Shown: positions 1 through 8,653, counted from the first letter of the stretch. The stretch is DNA of 33,254 nt from Candidatus Epulonipiscium sp. (GCA_012520595.1 JAAYNZ010000090.1:1-33254), one strand, 5' to 3'. Numbers and translations: made by a program. The notes: generated by a model from the letters alone, not told the origin.

Positions 1-66
1 CTTTAATATAAGTTATTTATATAACACCCCTTTGCCCCTTCTCCTAACGATAGACAAAGGAAGGTA

Positions 67-978
67 TTATTCCTTTAAAGATCCTAGCATAACTCCCTTA
101 ATAAAATACTTTTGAAAAAAGGGATAGGTAAAAATAATAGGTAATGTGGTAAATACAATAATAGAATATTTCAATTGAATATTTGATAGCATCCGCTCTA
201 CAGCCTTCGATGCATCATCAAAAGACAACTGTTTCAAGTCCACTGATTGCTGCACTACAACTCGGTATAGATACATCTGTAAAGGATGTAATTTTTCATT
301 AGGTAAATACACTAAGGCACTAAACCAACTATTCCAAATTCCTACAATGGTATAGATGGCAATCACCGCTAATATAGGAACAGAAATAGGAATCATGATC
401 TTAAATAGTAACTGCAAGTGATTGGCTCCATCAATGAATGCAGATTCTTTTAATGCTTCAGGAATCCCCATAAAATAAGTTCGAACCATGATAATGTTCC
501 AAATCCCCACAGCTCCTGGAATAATAATAACCCACATGGTATTGTAAAGACCTAATTTATTCATAAGCAAAAATGATGGAATGAGTCCTCCCCCAAAATA
601 CATGGGAATAATTAAAAAACGTACGATCCATTTTCGTCCATATAAATTTTTTACCGACAATGGGTAAGCTCCTAAAACAGCCGTTAGGCAATTTAAAAAA
701 GTTCCACTTAGTACATAAATAATGGTGTTTAAGTAGGATTTCCACATTTTTATATCTCTCATAATTAATTGATAGGATCCAAAGTATAGCCCCTTAGGAT
801 ACCAGTAAACATTCATCGCTGCTACTTCCATAGGATCACTAATAGACATAATAATAACATAATAAAAAGGATACAATGTAATCAGACATACTGACAGGGC
901 TAATAGATAGAAGATGACATCTACTGCCTTTGAACCTTGTTTAATTTTATTAGGATTTTTTTTCTTTCCAAACATCAT
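67..978 (-). CDS. Sugar ABC transporter permease, LplC/YtcP type
   Basis: Inner-membrane permease of a carbohydrate ABC importer (CUT1, binding-protein-dependent transport superfamily), 303 residues. Several hydrophobic membrane segments are evident, the first near residues 20-45. The cytoplasmic EAA loop, which contacts the ATPase, reads ESAFIDGANHLQLLFKIMIP. The start ATG follows AAGGGGGGAAG; a second ATG directly follows and either could serve. It lies 9 bp downstream of the LplB-type partner, so the two are co-transcribed and should form a heterodimer. In LplABC/YtcPQ systems the third gene is a lipoprotein binding protein; it is not in view and probably lies beyond the left edge, where a purine-rich RBS-like stretch occurs at about 28-48 on this strand. 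A small hairpin (56-76) overlaps the stop codon. The substrate cannot be read from sequence; complex or uronic-acid oligosaccharides are typical of the family. Confidence 0.9.
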   Translation of the reverse strand: MMFGKKKNPNKIKQGSKAVDVIFYLLALSVCLITLYPFYYVIIMSISDPMEVAAMNVYWYPKGLYFGSYQLIMRDIKMWKSYLNTIIYVLSGTFLNCLTAVLGAYPLSVKNLYGRKWIVRFLIIPMYFGGGLIPSFLLMNKLGLYNTMWVIIIPGAVGIWNIIMVRTYFMGIPEALKESAFIDGANHLQLLFKIMIPISVPILAVIAIYTIVGIWNSWFSALVYLPNEKLHPLQMYLYRVVVQQSVDLKQLSFDDASKAVERMLSNIQLKYSIIVFTTLPIIFTYPFFQKYFIKGVMLGSLKE

Positions 979-987
979 CTTCCCCCC

Positions 988-1950
988 TTACCATAATGCA
1001 TAGTCACTGACTTTGCGGCTAATTGTATTGGCGATATATAACAAGCCAAAATTAATCAAAGAAGTGAAAATTCCAATAGCCGTACCAGAGCTAAAGTTTC
1101 CAGCCATCAATCCTTCTCGATAAACATAGGTACCAATTACATCTGCAGTCTCATAAATTGCTGGATTGTAAACCAATAAAATAAATTCTGTATTGGCATT
1201 TAATAAACCACCAATAGCAAAAATTAAAAGAATGAAAATTGTAGGCTGAATCGATGGTAACGTAATATGCCACATTTGTTTAAATCGATCGGCTCCATCC
1301 ATTCTAGCTGCTTCATACAAACTAGGATCAATCGAAGTAATGGATGATAAATATAAAATACTATTCCAACCAAAACTCTTCCATATACTTGTAATGGTAT
1401 AGATAGCCGGAAAATATTGAGGGTTTGTATTAAGTGGCATGGGCGTTTTTCCAAAGAACTTCAACACAATATTGAAAATTCCATCTACATTAATAAAAGA
1501 AAGCACCATTCCTGCTACAACAACATTGGCAATGAAATAGGGTAAATAACTAGCAGTCTGTACAAATTTTTTGAAGAATCCATTTTTCAGCTCATTAATT
1601 AAGAGAGCAAATAAAATGGGAATCCAAAAACCAAAAATAAAATAATAAAAACTAAGAACAAAAGTATTTTTAAACAACCTTGCAAAATACGGACTCGAGA
1701 AAAAATTAATAAAATGTTTAAATCCTACCCATTTTGTACTTCCATCGAAAGCCAAAAAGGGACTTCCAGGATAATAATCTTGAAAAGCAATAACAATTCC
1801 ATACATTGGAATATAAGAAAAAATAAAAATATGAACCAAAACAGGTAACATAATTAAGTAAAGTTCTATATTTTCTTTGATGCGGCGACGCTTAGGCTGA
1901 CTGAGCCCAACATTAGATTGTGACATAGCCATAGCTAATTTTCTTTTCAT
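988..1950 (-). CDS. Sugar ABC transporter permease, LplB type
   Basis: First permease of the same carbohydrate importer, 320 residues from the chosen start. The N-terminus is basic (KPKRRRIKE-like), then a first membrane helix near LYLIMLPVLVHIFIFSYIP, typical of LplB/YteP. The EAA loop reads EAARMDGADRFKQMWHITLP. The ORF track begins 12 codons earlier at 1986, but the ATG at 1950 is preceded by AAAGGGGGAAGAGG at good spacing, whereas the upstream ATG has no clear ribosome site, so 1950 is preferred. It is the first gene of the visible operon, with a candidate promoter at 2103-2131 and a leader of about 145 nt. No ATPase gene is present; members of this group often share a common MsmX-like ATPase encoded elsewhere (family knowledge). 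Confidence 0.9.
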   Translation of the reverse strand: MKRKLAMAMSQSNVGLSQPKRRRIKENIELYLIMLPVLVHIFIFSYIPMYGIVIAFQDYYPGSPFLAFDGSTKWVGFKHFINFFSSPYFARLFKNTFVLSFYYFIFGFWIPILFALLINELKNGFFKKFVQTASYLPYFIANVVVAGMVLSFINVDGIFNIVLKFFGKTPMPLNTNPQYFPAIYTITSIWKSFGWNSILYLSSITSIDPSLYEAARMDGADRFKQMWHITLPSIQPTIFILLIFAIGGLLNANTEFILLVYNPAIYETADVIGTYVYREGLMAGNFSSGTAIGIFTSLINFGLLYIANTISRKVSDYALW

Positions 1951-2102
1951 CCTCTTCCCCCTTTGCATTTTTTGATAAAAAAGCATATTCCATATCTTAT
2001 TTATTTGTATACTTTTATTTGTTTTTTCTAATTCTTGTGGTTGCTTTTAAAAATAATATCTAAAAATTTTGATCAAGATTCGATATGAAATATTGCTCCT
2101 TT

Positions 2103-2131
2103 ATAATATCAATTGCTCATTTTGAATTCAA
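2103..2131 (-). promoter_or_regulatory. Candidate SigA promoter of the sugar permease operon
   Basis: On the minus strand, TTGAAT is followed after 17 bp by TATTAT, close to the vegetative consensus. It lies about 150 bp upstream of the LplB-type start, leaving a leader with no structure I recognise. The rest of the 1951-2316 gap is AT-rich and holds only this promoter and the pseudogene terminator. Confidence 0.55.
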
Positions 2132-2232
2132 GAAACAATATTTGATGGATCGCACAATATTTTCTTTTTAGGTTGAAAGCTAGTGTTTATAAGGGTTCCA
2201 CTATTATCTCCACGCAAAAAAAAAGTGCAAAA

Positions 2233-2286
2233 TAAAAGCATGAAAAAAGTGCTGTGGAAAACTCCTAGCACCTTTTCATGCTTTTA
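2233..2286 (-). terminator. Rho-independent terminator after the chemotaxis pseudogene
   Basis: A near-perfect 20-bp inverted repeat (arms beginning TAAAAGCATGAAAA) with a 13-nt loop, followed on the minus strand by a long T-rich run. It lies 31 bp after the reconstructed stop of the MCP pseudogene and separates it from the sugar permease operon. Confidence 0.85.
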
Positions 2287-2316
2287 TACTAAAACAGATA
2301 ACCCAATTTTAGATTT

Positions 2317-3554
2317 TTAATCCAATTTAAATTTATGTACGGAACGATTTAATTCTTCAGCCATCTCTGCTTGGGCAAAAGCTAATTTAGCTACTTCTTC
2401 TACTGCCTTTCCCTTAGCAATGGCTTGTTGAATAGTATTTTGATTTTCTTGATATAATTGAGTTGCTATCTCAATCGAAATATTTCCTTCCTGTTCGACA
2501 GAATCAGCTCGTTGGATAACTTCTTCTAATACTTATTATACCCCTTCATCTTTTGATCTAAGGTGATACTGAGCTCATAAACTTCTTGAAGTGTTTTACT
2601 TACCTCTTGTGTTATTTTACTTAGTCCTTGAGTTCCTTCAGCAATAACTTGAGCTAATTCTGTAACATTATCAATGGTTGAAGTCATTTCTTCTGTGGTA
2701 GCTGATAGTTCTTGACTAGATGCACTCATATCTGTAGATCCTATCGTAATCTCTGAAAGTAACACTCTCATATTTTCAATAGCCTTCTTTAAAGATTTTC
2801 CTAAAACTCCAACTTCATCTTTGCCAAGAATAGACATTTTCTGACTTAAATCTCCTTGTCCAAAAGAATAAGCAAATTGAGTAGCCTTCGATAATCTTTT
2901 TGAAATATTAATAGAAATAAACCCACCTAATAAAATAGCAACGATAAATCCTATCATTGTAATAAATCTATTAATTGTAATGGAATTTACATAACTTTGT
3001 TTGTTTTCTAAGTTTGCTGCAGTTGCTCCTTGTTTGTGAGATGCAATTAATTCATCTAAAGATAACAAGGCTTGGTTACTAGCTTCTTCTAATTTTTTAT
3101 ATTGACGATCTGCTTCATAAAATCGAAAACTTTTCACTAATTTTAAAACTTCTTCTCTTTCTTCTTGGTATAAAATCAAATATTCTTTAAACTTATTTAA
3201 AATCTCTTTATCTCCTTGGCTCAAATCCTTTATTTCTATGGTATAAATATCTGCTTCATTACCAATCGTTAATTGATTAAATTGTTCTTCTGCTTCTACA
3301 ATTGTCTCTTCCACTGGCTTTCTTAAAACGTCCATAAGGTAGCTATTACTAAGGACGACCCTTTGTTTTATACGATGCACTGTATCAATGGATATTAAAT
3401 GTTGTTCATACATGGCGATAACATTTTATTGGATGCGATCCATATAAATCTTACTAACTTCTCCGACAACAAAAATAAAACAAGCAAGAGTTAAAAAGGA
3501 AATCAATACTTTTTTAGTAATTGTCAAATGATAATTCAATCGTCTTTTTGCCAC
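2317..3554 (-). pseudogene. Methyl-accepting chemotaxis protein, decayed (three lesions)
   Basis: Remnant of a membrane chemoreceptor: N-terminal helix, four-helix-bundle sensor, second membrane helix (TMIGFIVAILLGGFISI), HAMP, then part of the signalling domain. The original start is most likely GTG at 3554, after AAAGGAAG, giving MAKRRLNYHLTITKK and a first membrane helix. An in-frame TAA at 3426-3428 (codon 43) cuts this off from the rest; the track ORF (2526-3413) is only the piece after that stop. A TAG at 2526-2528 ends that piece, but the minus-strand reading continues in another frame from 2529 (LEEVIQRADSVEQEGN...) to TAA at 2317, ending AEELNRSVHKFKLD, a normal MCP C-terminus. The highly conserved hairpin tip (QTNLLALNAAIEAARAGE-type) is missing altogether: GKAVEEV runs directly into the final helix, an apparent in-frame deletion. 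Ligand unknown. A functional tip-less receptor is very unlikely. Confidence 0.88.
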
Positions 3555-3717
3555 TTTCGTCTTCCTTTCTTTTCTAAATAAGCTTTATCCATCCTATCAA
3601 AAAATGTCTCTATTTGTCAACTCATACTATTTGATATTGCATAATAGAGCAAAAAGCATTATCATAGAACTATATTCTTTAAACAGAAATGATACTTAAT
3701 CGTTAGGGGGAAATAAT

Positions 3718-4113
3718 ATGTTAAAAGAATTTAAAGAATTTGCTACGAAAGGAAATGTAATTGACCTAGCTGTTGGGGTAATTATTGGAGGGGCCTTTAA
3801 CAAAATCGTATCTTCCTTAGTCAATGATATGATTATGCCCTTATTAGGACTCCTAATGGGGGGTATTAATTTTGCTCATTTACAAAAAAATTTTACTGGA
3901 CTTCATGGAGTTGAAATTACTTTAAACTACGGACAATTTATTCAATCCATTGTTGATTTTCTCATTATTTCCTTTTCCATTTTTCTCTTTGTGAAATTTA
4001 TAAATTCTTTACGAAAGGAAACTAAAAAAACACCTTCCGCTCCTCCAAAACCTTCCAAGGAAGAAATACTTTTAACAGAAATTCGTGATTTGTTAAAAGA
4101 AAAGGATATTTAA
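3718..4113 (+). CDS. mscL: Large-conductance mechanosensitive channel MscL
   Basis: Pentameric membrane channel that opens under high bilayer tension and releases solutes after osmotic downshock. The protein is 131 residues, the normal family length. The N-terminal amphipathic helix (LKEFKEFATKGNVIDLA) and the pore helix (VGVIIGGAFNKIVSSLVND) are diagnostic. A periplasmic loop follows, then TM2 (FLIISFSIFLFVKFI) and a charged C-terminal helix ending KEEILLTEIRDLLKE. The start follows TTAGGGGG. This is the only plus-strand gene in the window. It is monocistronic, divergent from the chemotaxis pseudogene and convergent with the nucleoside kinase, with a shared terminator. Confidence 0.98.
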   Translation: MLKEFKEFATKGNVIDLAVGVIIGGAFNKIVSSLVNDMIMPLLGLLMGGINFAHLQKNFTGLHGVEITLNYGQFIQSIVDFLIISFSIFLFVKFINSLRKETKKTPSAPPKPSKEEILLTEIRDLLKEKDI

Positions 4114-4159
4114 ATAGTAAAAAGGTTGTTTGGAAATCTCCAAATAACCTTTTTACTAT
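4114..4159. terminator. Bidirectional terminator between mscL and the nucleoside kinase
   Basis: A 21-bp inverted repeat (arms ATAGTAAAAAGGTTGTTTGGA and its near complement, 4-nt loop). The A-run and T-run flanks lie inside the stem, so it can end transcription from both convergent genes. Confidence 0.88.
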
Positions 4160-4176
4160 TTCTGTTAAACTTTACT

Positions 4177-5853
4177 CTAATGAAAACAACTACCACCAAT
4201 AAATTCTCTAATGATGGAGTTTCTTGGAACTTCTTCGCTGCTAACTCCCAAAAAATAATCTAAAAATTTAATTAATCGTTTTGCTTCTGCATAATGTGGG
4301 TCTTGCTTATCAATTTGAAAAAGCAAGGGTTCTGCATATTGTTTCAAAATGGCTAATTCATATACTAAAGCAGAGTTAAACATAATGTCCGCTTGTTCTT
4401 GAAAAGGAAACATATTCCTTTCCTCTCCTCTTCTTACTGACGGCCACATTTCAATGGTTTGGCTAGCAGGCATCCCTCGATACTGATTATCCCTTACAAT
4501 CCTTCTTAGTAATCGAGTATCCGTTGTAGGAATACGGTTATGTTCATCTAAATTTAATTGAGTTAAAGCACTAATATAGATTTTAAACTTATTTTCTTTT
4601 GGAATATCTTTTGTTAATTGATCATTTAGTCCATGGATCCCTTCAATAACTAGGATATCATTTTCACCTATCTTTAAAAAGTGATCCCTATATTCTCTAC
4701 GTCCTGTCTTAAAGTTATAAGTAGGAAGAGATATTTCCTCTCCTTTTAATAAATCCTGTAAATCTTGATTAAATAACTCCAAATCGATAGCTTCTAAAGC
4801 TTCAAAATCTGGATTTCCTTCTTTATCTAAAGGGGTTACATGTCGATCTACAAAATAATCATCAATAGATATAGGATGAGGACGAATACCATTTACACGA
4901 AGCTGAATGGACAAACGTTGGGCAAAAGTAGTTTTTCCAGAAGAAGAAGGACCAGCAATCAATACCATCTTAACTTGTTCTTTTTTATTAAAAATTTCAT
5001 CTGCAATATTGGCAATCTTCTTTTCTTGCAATGCTTCTGAAACCCGAATCAGATCTCCAATACCTCCTCTTGAAATAATTTCATTTAAAGCTCCTGTTGT
5101 ATCCACATTCATAATACGGCCCCATTTTTCTGATTCAATAAAGATTGTTGAAAGTTTTTCATGAGGAACACTTGGTGGAAGAATATTTGGATTTTCTCGA
5201 CTGGGAAATTGAAGAATAAAACCTGGAGCATAAGGAATCAATCGAAAGGTTTGCAAATAACCTGTACTAGGAACCATATAGCCATAAAAATAATTTTTTA
5301 ACCAACTCAGTTGATATAAATTTACATTAGAGGCTCTCCTATACTTAAATAACTGGAGTTTATCATACATCTGGTATTCTTCAAAAATATCCATAGCCTT
5401 ATCCAGTGAAACAGTTTCTTTTTTGAAAGGGAGATCTTGTTCTACTAACTCTTTCATCCTTTGTTCAACCATTTGTAAAATTTCTTTTGTAACAGCTGGT
5501 ATACCTTCAATCTCACAATAAAAGCCATTATTCATAGAATGATTAATGCGAACCTTTGTAATCCCTTGTTCTTCTAGCACTTCGTAAGCAGCTAAAATAA
5601 GTACAAAGGATAAACTTCTTTGGTAAATACGAAATCCATCTTTATGAGTAATATCAATAAACTGTATCTCCGCATCATGTTCAATTGTTTCTCTTAATTC
5701 AGCTAATTTATTATTTACGATTGCAGCTACAATAGGAGAAGAAAACTGGCTTTGAAAATCTTTACTAATATCAATTAACCCAATTCCCTTAGGATACTGT
5801 CTTTTATATCCATTATCCAATGTTATTTCAATCTGATTTTCTACTTTTATCAT
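4177..5853 (-). CDS. Nucleoside (uridine) kinase with ThrRS-like N-terminal region
   Basis: A 558-residue two-part protein. Residues 1 to about 140 resemble the N-terminal TGS/editing-associated region of threonyl-tRNA synthetase. From about 295 a phosphoribulokinase/uridine kinase P-loop domain follows, with Walker A GPSSSGKT at 301-308 and an ISIDDYF motif just after, which fits the substrate-binding Asp region of uridine kinases. The likely reaction is ATP-dependent nucleoside 5'-phosphorylation in the cytoplasm; which nucleoside is not readable from sequence. The architecture recurs in Clostridia and some Bacteroidetes, where it is annotated as nucleoside or uridine kinase. The start follows AGGAGG with a 9-nt spacer. 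It is 16 bp downstream of the Nif3-family gene, last in the dnaG-rpoD-trmK-nif3 series, and ends at a bidirectional terminator. Confidence 0.85.
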   Translation of the reverse strand: MIKVENQIEITLDNGYKRQYPKGIGLIDISKDFQSQFSSPIVAAIVNNKLAELRETIEHDAEIQFIDITHKDGFRIYQRSLSFVLILAAYEVLEEQGITKVRINHSMNNGFYCEIEGIPAVTKEILQMVEQRMKELVEQDLPFKKETVSLDKAMDIFEEYQMYDKLQLFKYRRASNVNLYQLSWLKNYFYGYMVPSTGYLQTFRLIPYAPGFILQFPSRENPNILPPSVPHEKLSTIFIESEKWGRIMNVDTTGALNEIISRGGIGDLIRVSEALQEKKIANIADEIFNKKEQVKMVLIAGPSSSGKTTFAQRLSIQLRVNGIRPHPISIDDYFVDRHVTPLDKEGNPDFEALEAIDLELFNQDLQDLLKGEEISLPTYNFKTGRREYRDHFLKIGENDILVIEGIHGLNDQLTKDIPKENKFKIYISALTQLNLDEHNRIPTTDTRLLRRIVRDNQYRGMPASQTIEMWPSVRRGEERNMFPFQEQADIMFNSALVYELAILKQYAEPLLFQIDKQDPHYAEAKRLIKFLDYFLGVSSEEVPRNSIIREFIGGSCFH

Positions 5854-5869
5854 ATTTCATATCCTCCTT

Positions 5870-6709
5870 CTATTCTTGTATTAATTGAAATGGATCTCTT
5901 TCCACTTTTGACTCTAATATCATGATTTTCCCTTGGGTCCATTCTTTCAAAGACTTTGCCAATGCTGGAACAATCAAATGCTCTGTTCCATAATGTCCAG
6001 CATCAATGATAGCAATACCTTGCTGTAATGCTTCTTGTGCTTCATGAAACTTTACATCTCCTGTAATAAAAACATCGGCCCCTTGCCGTATACCCTCCCA
6101 CAAATAACTCATTCCACTTCCTGTACAGATAGCAACCTTCTGTATTTTTTGATTTACGTTTCCAACAACTCTTACATAAGTAAGTCCTAAACTTTTACGT
6201 ACATGATTTGAATATTTTTTTAGAACCATAGGTTCAGATAGTTTTCCTATCCTCCCCATACCTAGTATCTCTCTCTTATGTACCCCAGAATCTTTATGTT
6301 CTCCTTTTTCCTCCATCGAAAGAGGCGATAAAATATCTACAGACTCTAATCCTATCTCATCAGCCAAAACATCATTGGTTCCTCCAAAGGCAATATCTAA
6401 ATTTGTATGAGCTGCATATAAACTAATATGATTTTCTATCATCGAAAAGATCAATTTACCTTCCACCTGATCCCTTCGTACGGATTTAAACCCTCGAAAA
6501 GGAAAAGGATGATGAGTTACAATTAAGTCTACCTGATTTACTATTCCTTCTTCAACGACTTGTGGCGTAGCATCTAAAGCTACTAAAATCTTTTCTATTC
6601 TTCGATCAGGATCTCCTATTAAAAAACCTACATTATCCCATTCTTCTGCATATTTTAAAGGTGCTAACTCTTCCATATAATTCATTAATTCTCTACCGGT
6701 TAAAGCCAT
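5870..6709 (-). CDS. Nif3-like dinuclear metal-centre protein (YqfO family)
   Basis: Member of the Nif3/YqfO (DUF34) family, 279 residues. Metal-binding motifs are visible: VTHHPF (His 66-67), AAHTNLD, and near the C-terminus ITGDVKFHEA plus DAGHYGTEHL, which supply the remaining His/Glu ligands. It lacks the roughly 100-residue central PII-like insert of B. subtilis YqfO and so is the compact form. Databases often call it GTP cyclohydrolase I type 2, a weakly supported function; metal trafficking or a hydrolase role are alternatives. The start follows AAGGAGG and overlaps the trmK 3' end by 10 bp, suggesting translational coupling. The trmK-nif3 pairing directly after rpoD is conserved across Firmicutes. 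Confidence 0.92.
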   Translation of the reverse strand: MALTGRELMNYMEELAPLKYAEEWDNVGFLIGDPDRRIEKILVALDATPQVVEEGIVNQVDLIVTHHPFPFRGFKSVRRDQVEGKLIFSMIENHISLYAAHTNLDIAFGGTNDVLADEIGLESVDILSPLSMEEKGEHKDSGVHKREILGMGRIGKLSEPMVLKKYSNHVRKSLGLTYVRVVGNVNQKIQKVAICTGSGMSYLWEGIRQGADVFITGDVKFHEAQEALQQGIAIIDAGHYGTEHLIVPALAKSLKEWTQGKIMILESKVERDPFQLIQE

Positions 6710-7389
6710 TGTAAAACCTCCTTACAAATATTTTGAAATACGATGGCTTCCTCTTTCTTTTTTTGTACTGCCTCTGTTTCATATCCCTGTATGTTATTTA
6801 TTATTGTATCATATTTAGACAACTGGTCACAAATGTACTCTTTTAAAATAGGACTTTTTTCTTCTATTAGTTTTCTACCAAATAAATAATCTACTTCTCG
6901 TTGGTAACTTTCTTGTCCAGGGATCCCTGTAATAATGGTATAATAATGCCCTTCTTCTTTTATCATTTGTTCATTACTAATTTTAAATCCTTGTTTATGT
7001 AAAAACCGTCGTGTTTTTTCTTGATCCCTTTGAGGTTGAAGGATTAGACGCTGTACTGTTCTTAGTACCCCAGTTTTTCCCTCTAAAATTTGTTGTATTA
7101 ATAAGCCTCCCATACCAGCAATAATAATCGTATCTACTTCTCCTATTTCTAGTTTTTCCAATCCATCAGATTGTCTTGTTTCAATTACAGAAGAAGCCTC
7201 ATACATTTGAATGTTTTTTTTTGCTCGCGCCAAAGGCCCTTCACCAATATCCATAGCGATACCTTTTCTAATCTTACCTTTTAAATACAAATAAATTGGC
7301 ACATACCCATGATCAGTACCAATATCTGCAACAGCTGAGCCTGGAAGTACTTCATCTGCAATGCATTGTAAACGCCTTGATAAATCCAT
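6700..7389 (-). CDS. trmK: tRNA (adenine-22-N1)-methyltransferase TrmK
   Basis: SAM-dependent Rossmann methyltransferase that makes m1A22 in bacterial tRNAs (YqfN family). The SAM-binding motif reads VADIGTDHGYVPIYL and the catalytic-region motif IIIAGMGGLLI; both are hallmarks of TrmK. The true start is taken as ATG at 7389 (MDLSRRLQCIADEV), preceded by AGAGGAGAAG, giving 229 residues, the family length. The ORF track runs 44 codons further upstream, but that extension reads through a dispersed repeat (7434-7513) and is not coding. It follows rpoD after about 155 bp and overlaps the Nif3-family gene. Confidence 0.93.
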   Translation of the reverse strand: MDLSRRLQCIADEVLPGSAVADIGTDHGYVPIYLYLKGKIRKGIAMDIGEGPLARAKKNIQMYEASSVIETRQSDGLEKLEIGEVDTIIIAGMGGLLIQQILEGKTGVLRTVQRLILQPQRDQEKTRRFLHKQGFKISNEQMIKEEGHYYTIITGIPGQESYQREVDYLFGRKLIEEKSPILKEYICDQLSKYDTIINNIQGYETEAVQKKKEEAIVFQNICKEVLQWL

Positions 7390-7433
7390 GATCTTCTCCT
7401 CTTCTTTTACGAAAGTAATAAATACTATACAAG

Positions 7434-7513
7434 TATATCGATATCCACATTCATAATTGAAAATAAGCCAATTGCTAAGCAAGTGCATAGTATCAGCAAA
7501 TACGTAACTTTTT
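7434..7513 (-). repeat. Partial copy 1 of a dispersed intergenic repeat
   Basis: The stretch between rpoD and trmK shares blocks in the same order with 19555-19704: a GATATCCACATT end, then CCAATTGCTAAGCAAGT, then CAGCAAATACG, then AACTTTT. The match stops near the rpoD hairpin, so the other half, including the internal hairpin, is missing. It inflates the upstream end of the trmK ORF in the ORF track. Confidence 0.7.
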
Positions 7514-7521
7514 AGTAGCAA

Positions 7522-7549
7522 AATAGAAGTTGAAAATTCAACTTCTATT
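7522..7549 (-). terminator. Hairpin overlapping the rpoD stop codon
   Basis: A perfect 13-bp inverted repeat (AATAGAAGTTGAA and its complement, 2-nt centre) followed by TTTTGC on the minus strand. The rpoD TAG lies within one arm. The T run is short, so it may only attenuate read-through into trmK. Confidence 0.6.
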
Positions 7550-8621
7550 CTAAATAATCCTTTAATTTTTTACTTCGGCTAGGATGCCTTAATTTACGAA
7601 GAGCTTTTGCTTCAATTTGACGAATTCGTTCTCGAGTTACATTAAATTCTTTTCCTACCTCTTCTAAGGTTCTAGCTCTTCCATCATCCAATCCAAAACG
7701 AAGACGAAGAACCTTTTGTTCTCGATCTGTAAGAGTATCTAACACTTCTACTAATTGTTCCTTTAATAAGGTAAAGGCTGCTGCCTCTGAAGGAGCAGGT
7801 ACATCGTCATCAGGAATAAAATCACCTAGGTGACTATCCTCTTCTTCTCCAATCGGAGTTTCTAAAGAAACAGGTTCTTGGGCAATTTTTAAAATTTCCC
7901 TTACCTTCGCTACTGGCATTTCTAGTTCTACTGCAATTTCTTCCGGTGTTGGTTCTCTTCCTAACTCTTGCAATAACTGTCTAGAAACCCGAATTAATTT
8001 ATTGATAGTCTCCACCATATGAACAGGAATACGAATGGTTCTTGCTTGATCTGCAATAGCCCTTGTAATCGCTTGACGAATCCACCAGGTAGCATAAGTA
8101 CTAAACTTATATCCTTTTCGATAATCAAACTTTTCCACTGCTTTGATTAATCCTAAATTTCCTTCTTGGATCAAATCTAAAAATAGCATCCCCCTGCCTA
8201 CATATCGTTTAGCAATACTTACAACTAAACGAAGATTAGCTTCTGCTAATTGTTTTTTTGCCTCTACATCTCCTGCTTCCATTCGCTTTGCTAACTCAAC
8301 TTCTTCTTCTGCTGTTAAGAGAGGAACTTTCCCTATTTCTTTTAAATACATACGAACAGGATCATCAATATTAACACCCTCTGGAATACTTAAATCCAAT
8401 TCTTTATCTTCTTCTTCCTCTTCTTCTTCAATTATTCCAAAAACATCAATCCCTTTATTTTCTAAATATTCGTAAATTTTCTCGATTTCATCGGGTTCTA
8501 ATTCCATGTCCGCAAAATGATCCATTATTTCTTTATATTCTAAAACGCCTTTTTTTTGCTTTCCACTCTGAACTAATTCTTGCAAGCGCTCTAAAAATTT
8601 GCTTTCATCTCCTGGTTTCAC
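7545..8621 (-). CDS. rpoD: Primary sigma factor RpoD/SigA
   Basis: Housekeeping sigma-70 factor that directs RNA polymerase to -35/-10 promoters, 358 residues. A short region 1.1 is followed by an acidic stretch (EEEEEEED near 65-72). Region 1.2 starts at about 86 ([18 protein letters not shown]). Regions 2.1-2.4 span about 127-200, including [20 protein letters not shown] and [15 protein letters not shown]. Regions 3 and 4 follow, with the helix-turn-helix [20 protein letters not shown] near the C-terminus. The start is GTG at 8621, after AGGAAGGG; no better ATG is near. It lies 32 bp after dnaG, as in the classic dnaG-rpoD operon. Promoters in the window match its expected TTGACA/TATAAT specificity. 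Confidence 0.98.
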   Translation of the reverse strand: MKPGDESKFLERLQELVQSGKQKKGVLEYKEIMDHFADMELEPDEIEKIYEYLENKGIDVFGIIEEEEEEEDKELDLSIPEGVNIDDPVRMYLKEIGKVPLLTAEEEVELAKRMEAGDVEAKKQLAEANLRLVVSIAKRYVGRGMLFLDLIQEGNLGLIKAVEKFDYRKGYKFSTYATWWIRQAITRAIADQARTIRIPVHMVETINKLIRVSRQLLQELGREPTPEEIAVELEMPVAKVREILKIAQEPVSLETPIGEEEDSHLGDFIPDDDVPAPSEAAAFTLLKEQLVEVLDTLTDREQKVLRLRFGLDDGRARTLEEVGKEFNVTRERIRQIEAKALRKLRHPSRSKKLKDYLE

Positions 8622-8653
8622 AAAAACCCTTCCTTTCTTATGTGTTTACTAGT

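Noticed and set aside
2233-2286. Inverted repeat as an IS end or attachment site
   Set aside because: The position after a gene, the short loop and the following T run fit an ordinary terminator.
2526-3413. ORF-track MCP of 295 residues as an intact gene
   Set aside because: The same frame continues upstream through a stop to a GTG with RBS and a membrane helix, and the true C-terminus lies downstream in another frame, so it is a fragment of a pseudogene.
7434-7513. A conserved small peptide in the repeats (VFADTMHLL-like in all three copies)
   Set aside because: The reading is similar, but copies end at different stops, lack a shared RBS and start, and the frame differs from the RBS context. 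It is better explained by nucleotide similarity.
7390-7521. N-terminal extension of TrmK
   Set aside because: It has no homology to TrmK, runs through the dispersed repeat, and an ATG with a good RBS lies at 7389.
8143-8475. Plus-strand ORF of 110 residues inside rpoD
   Set aside because: Antisense shadow; the Ser-rich run is the complement of the acidic stretch of RpoD.
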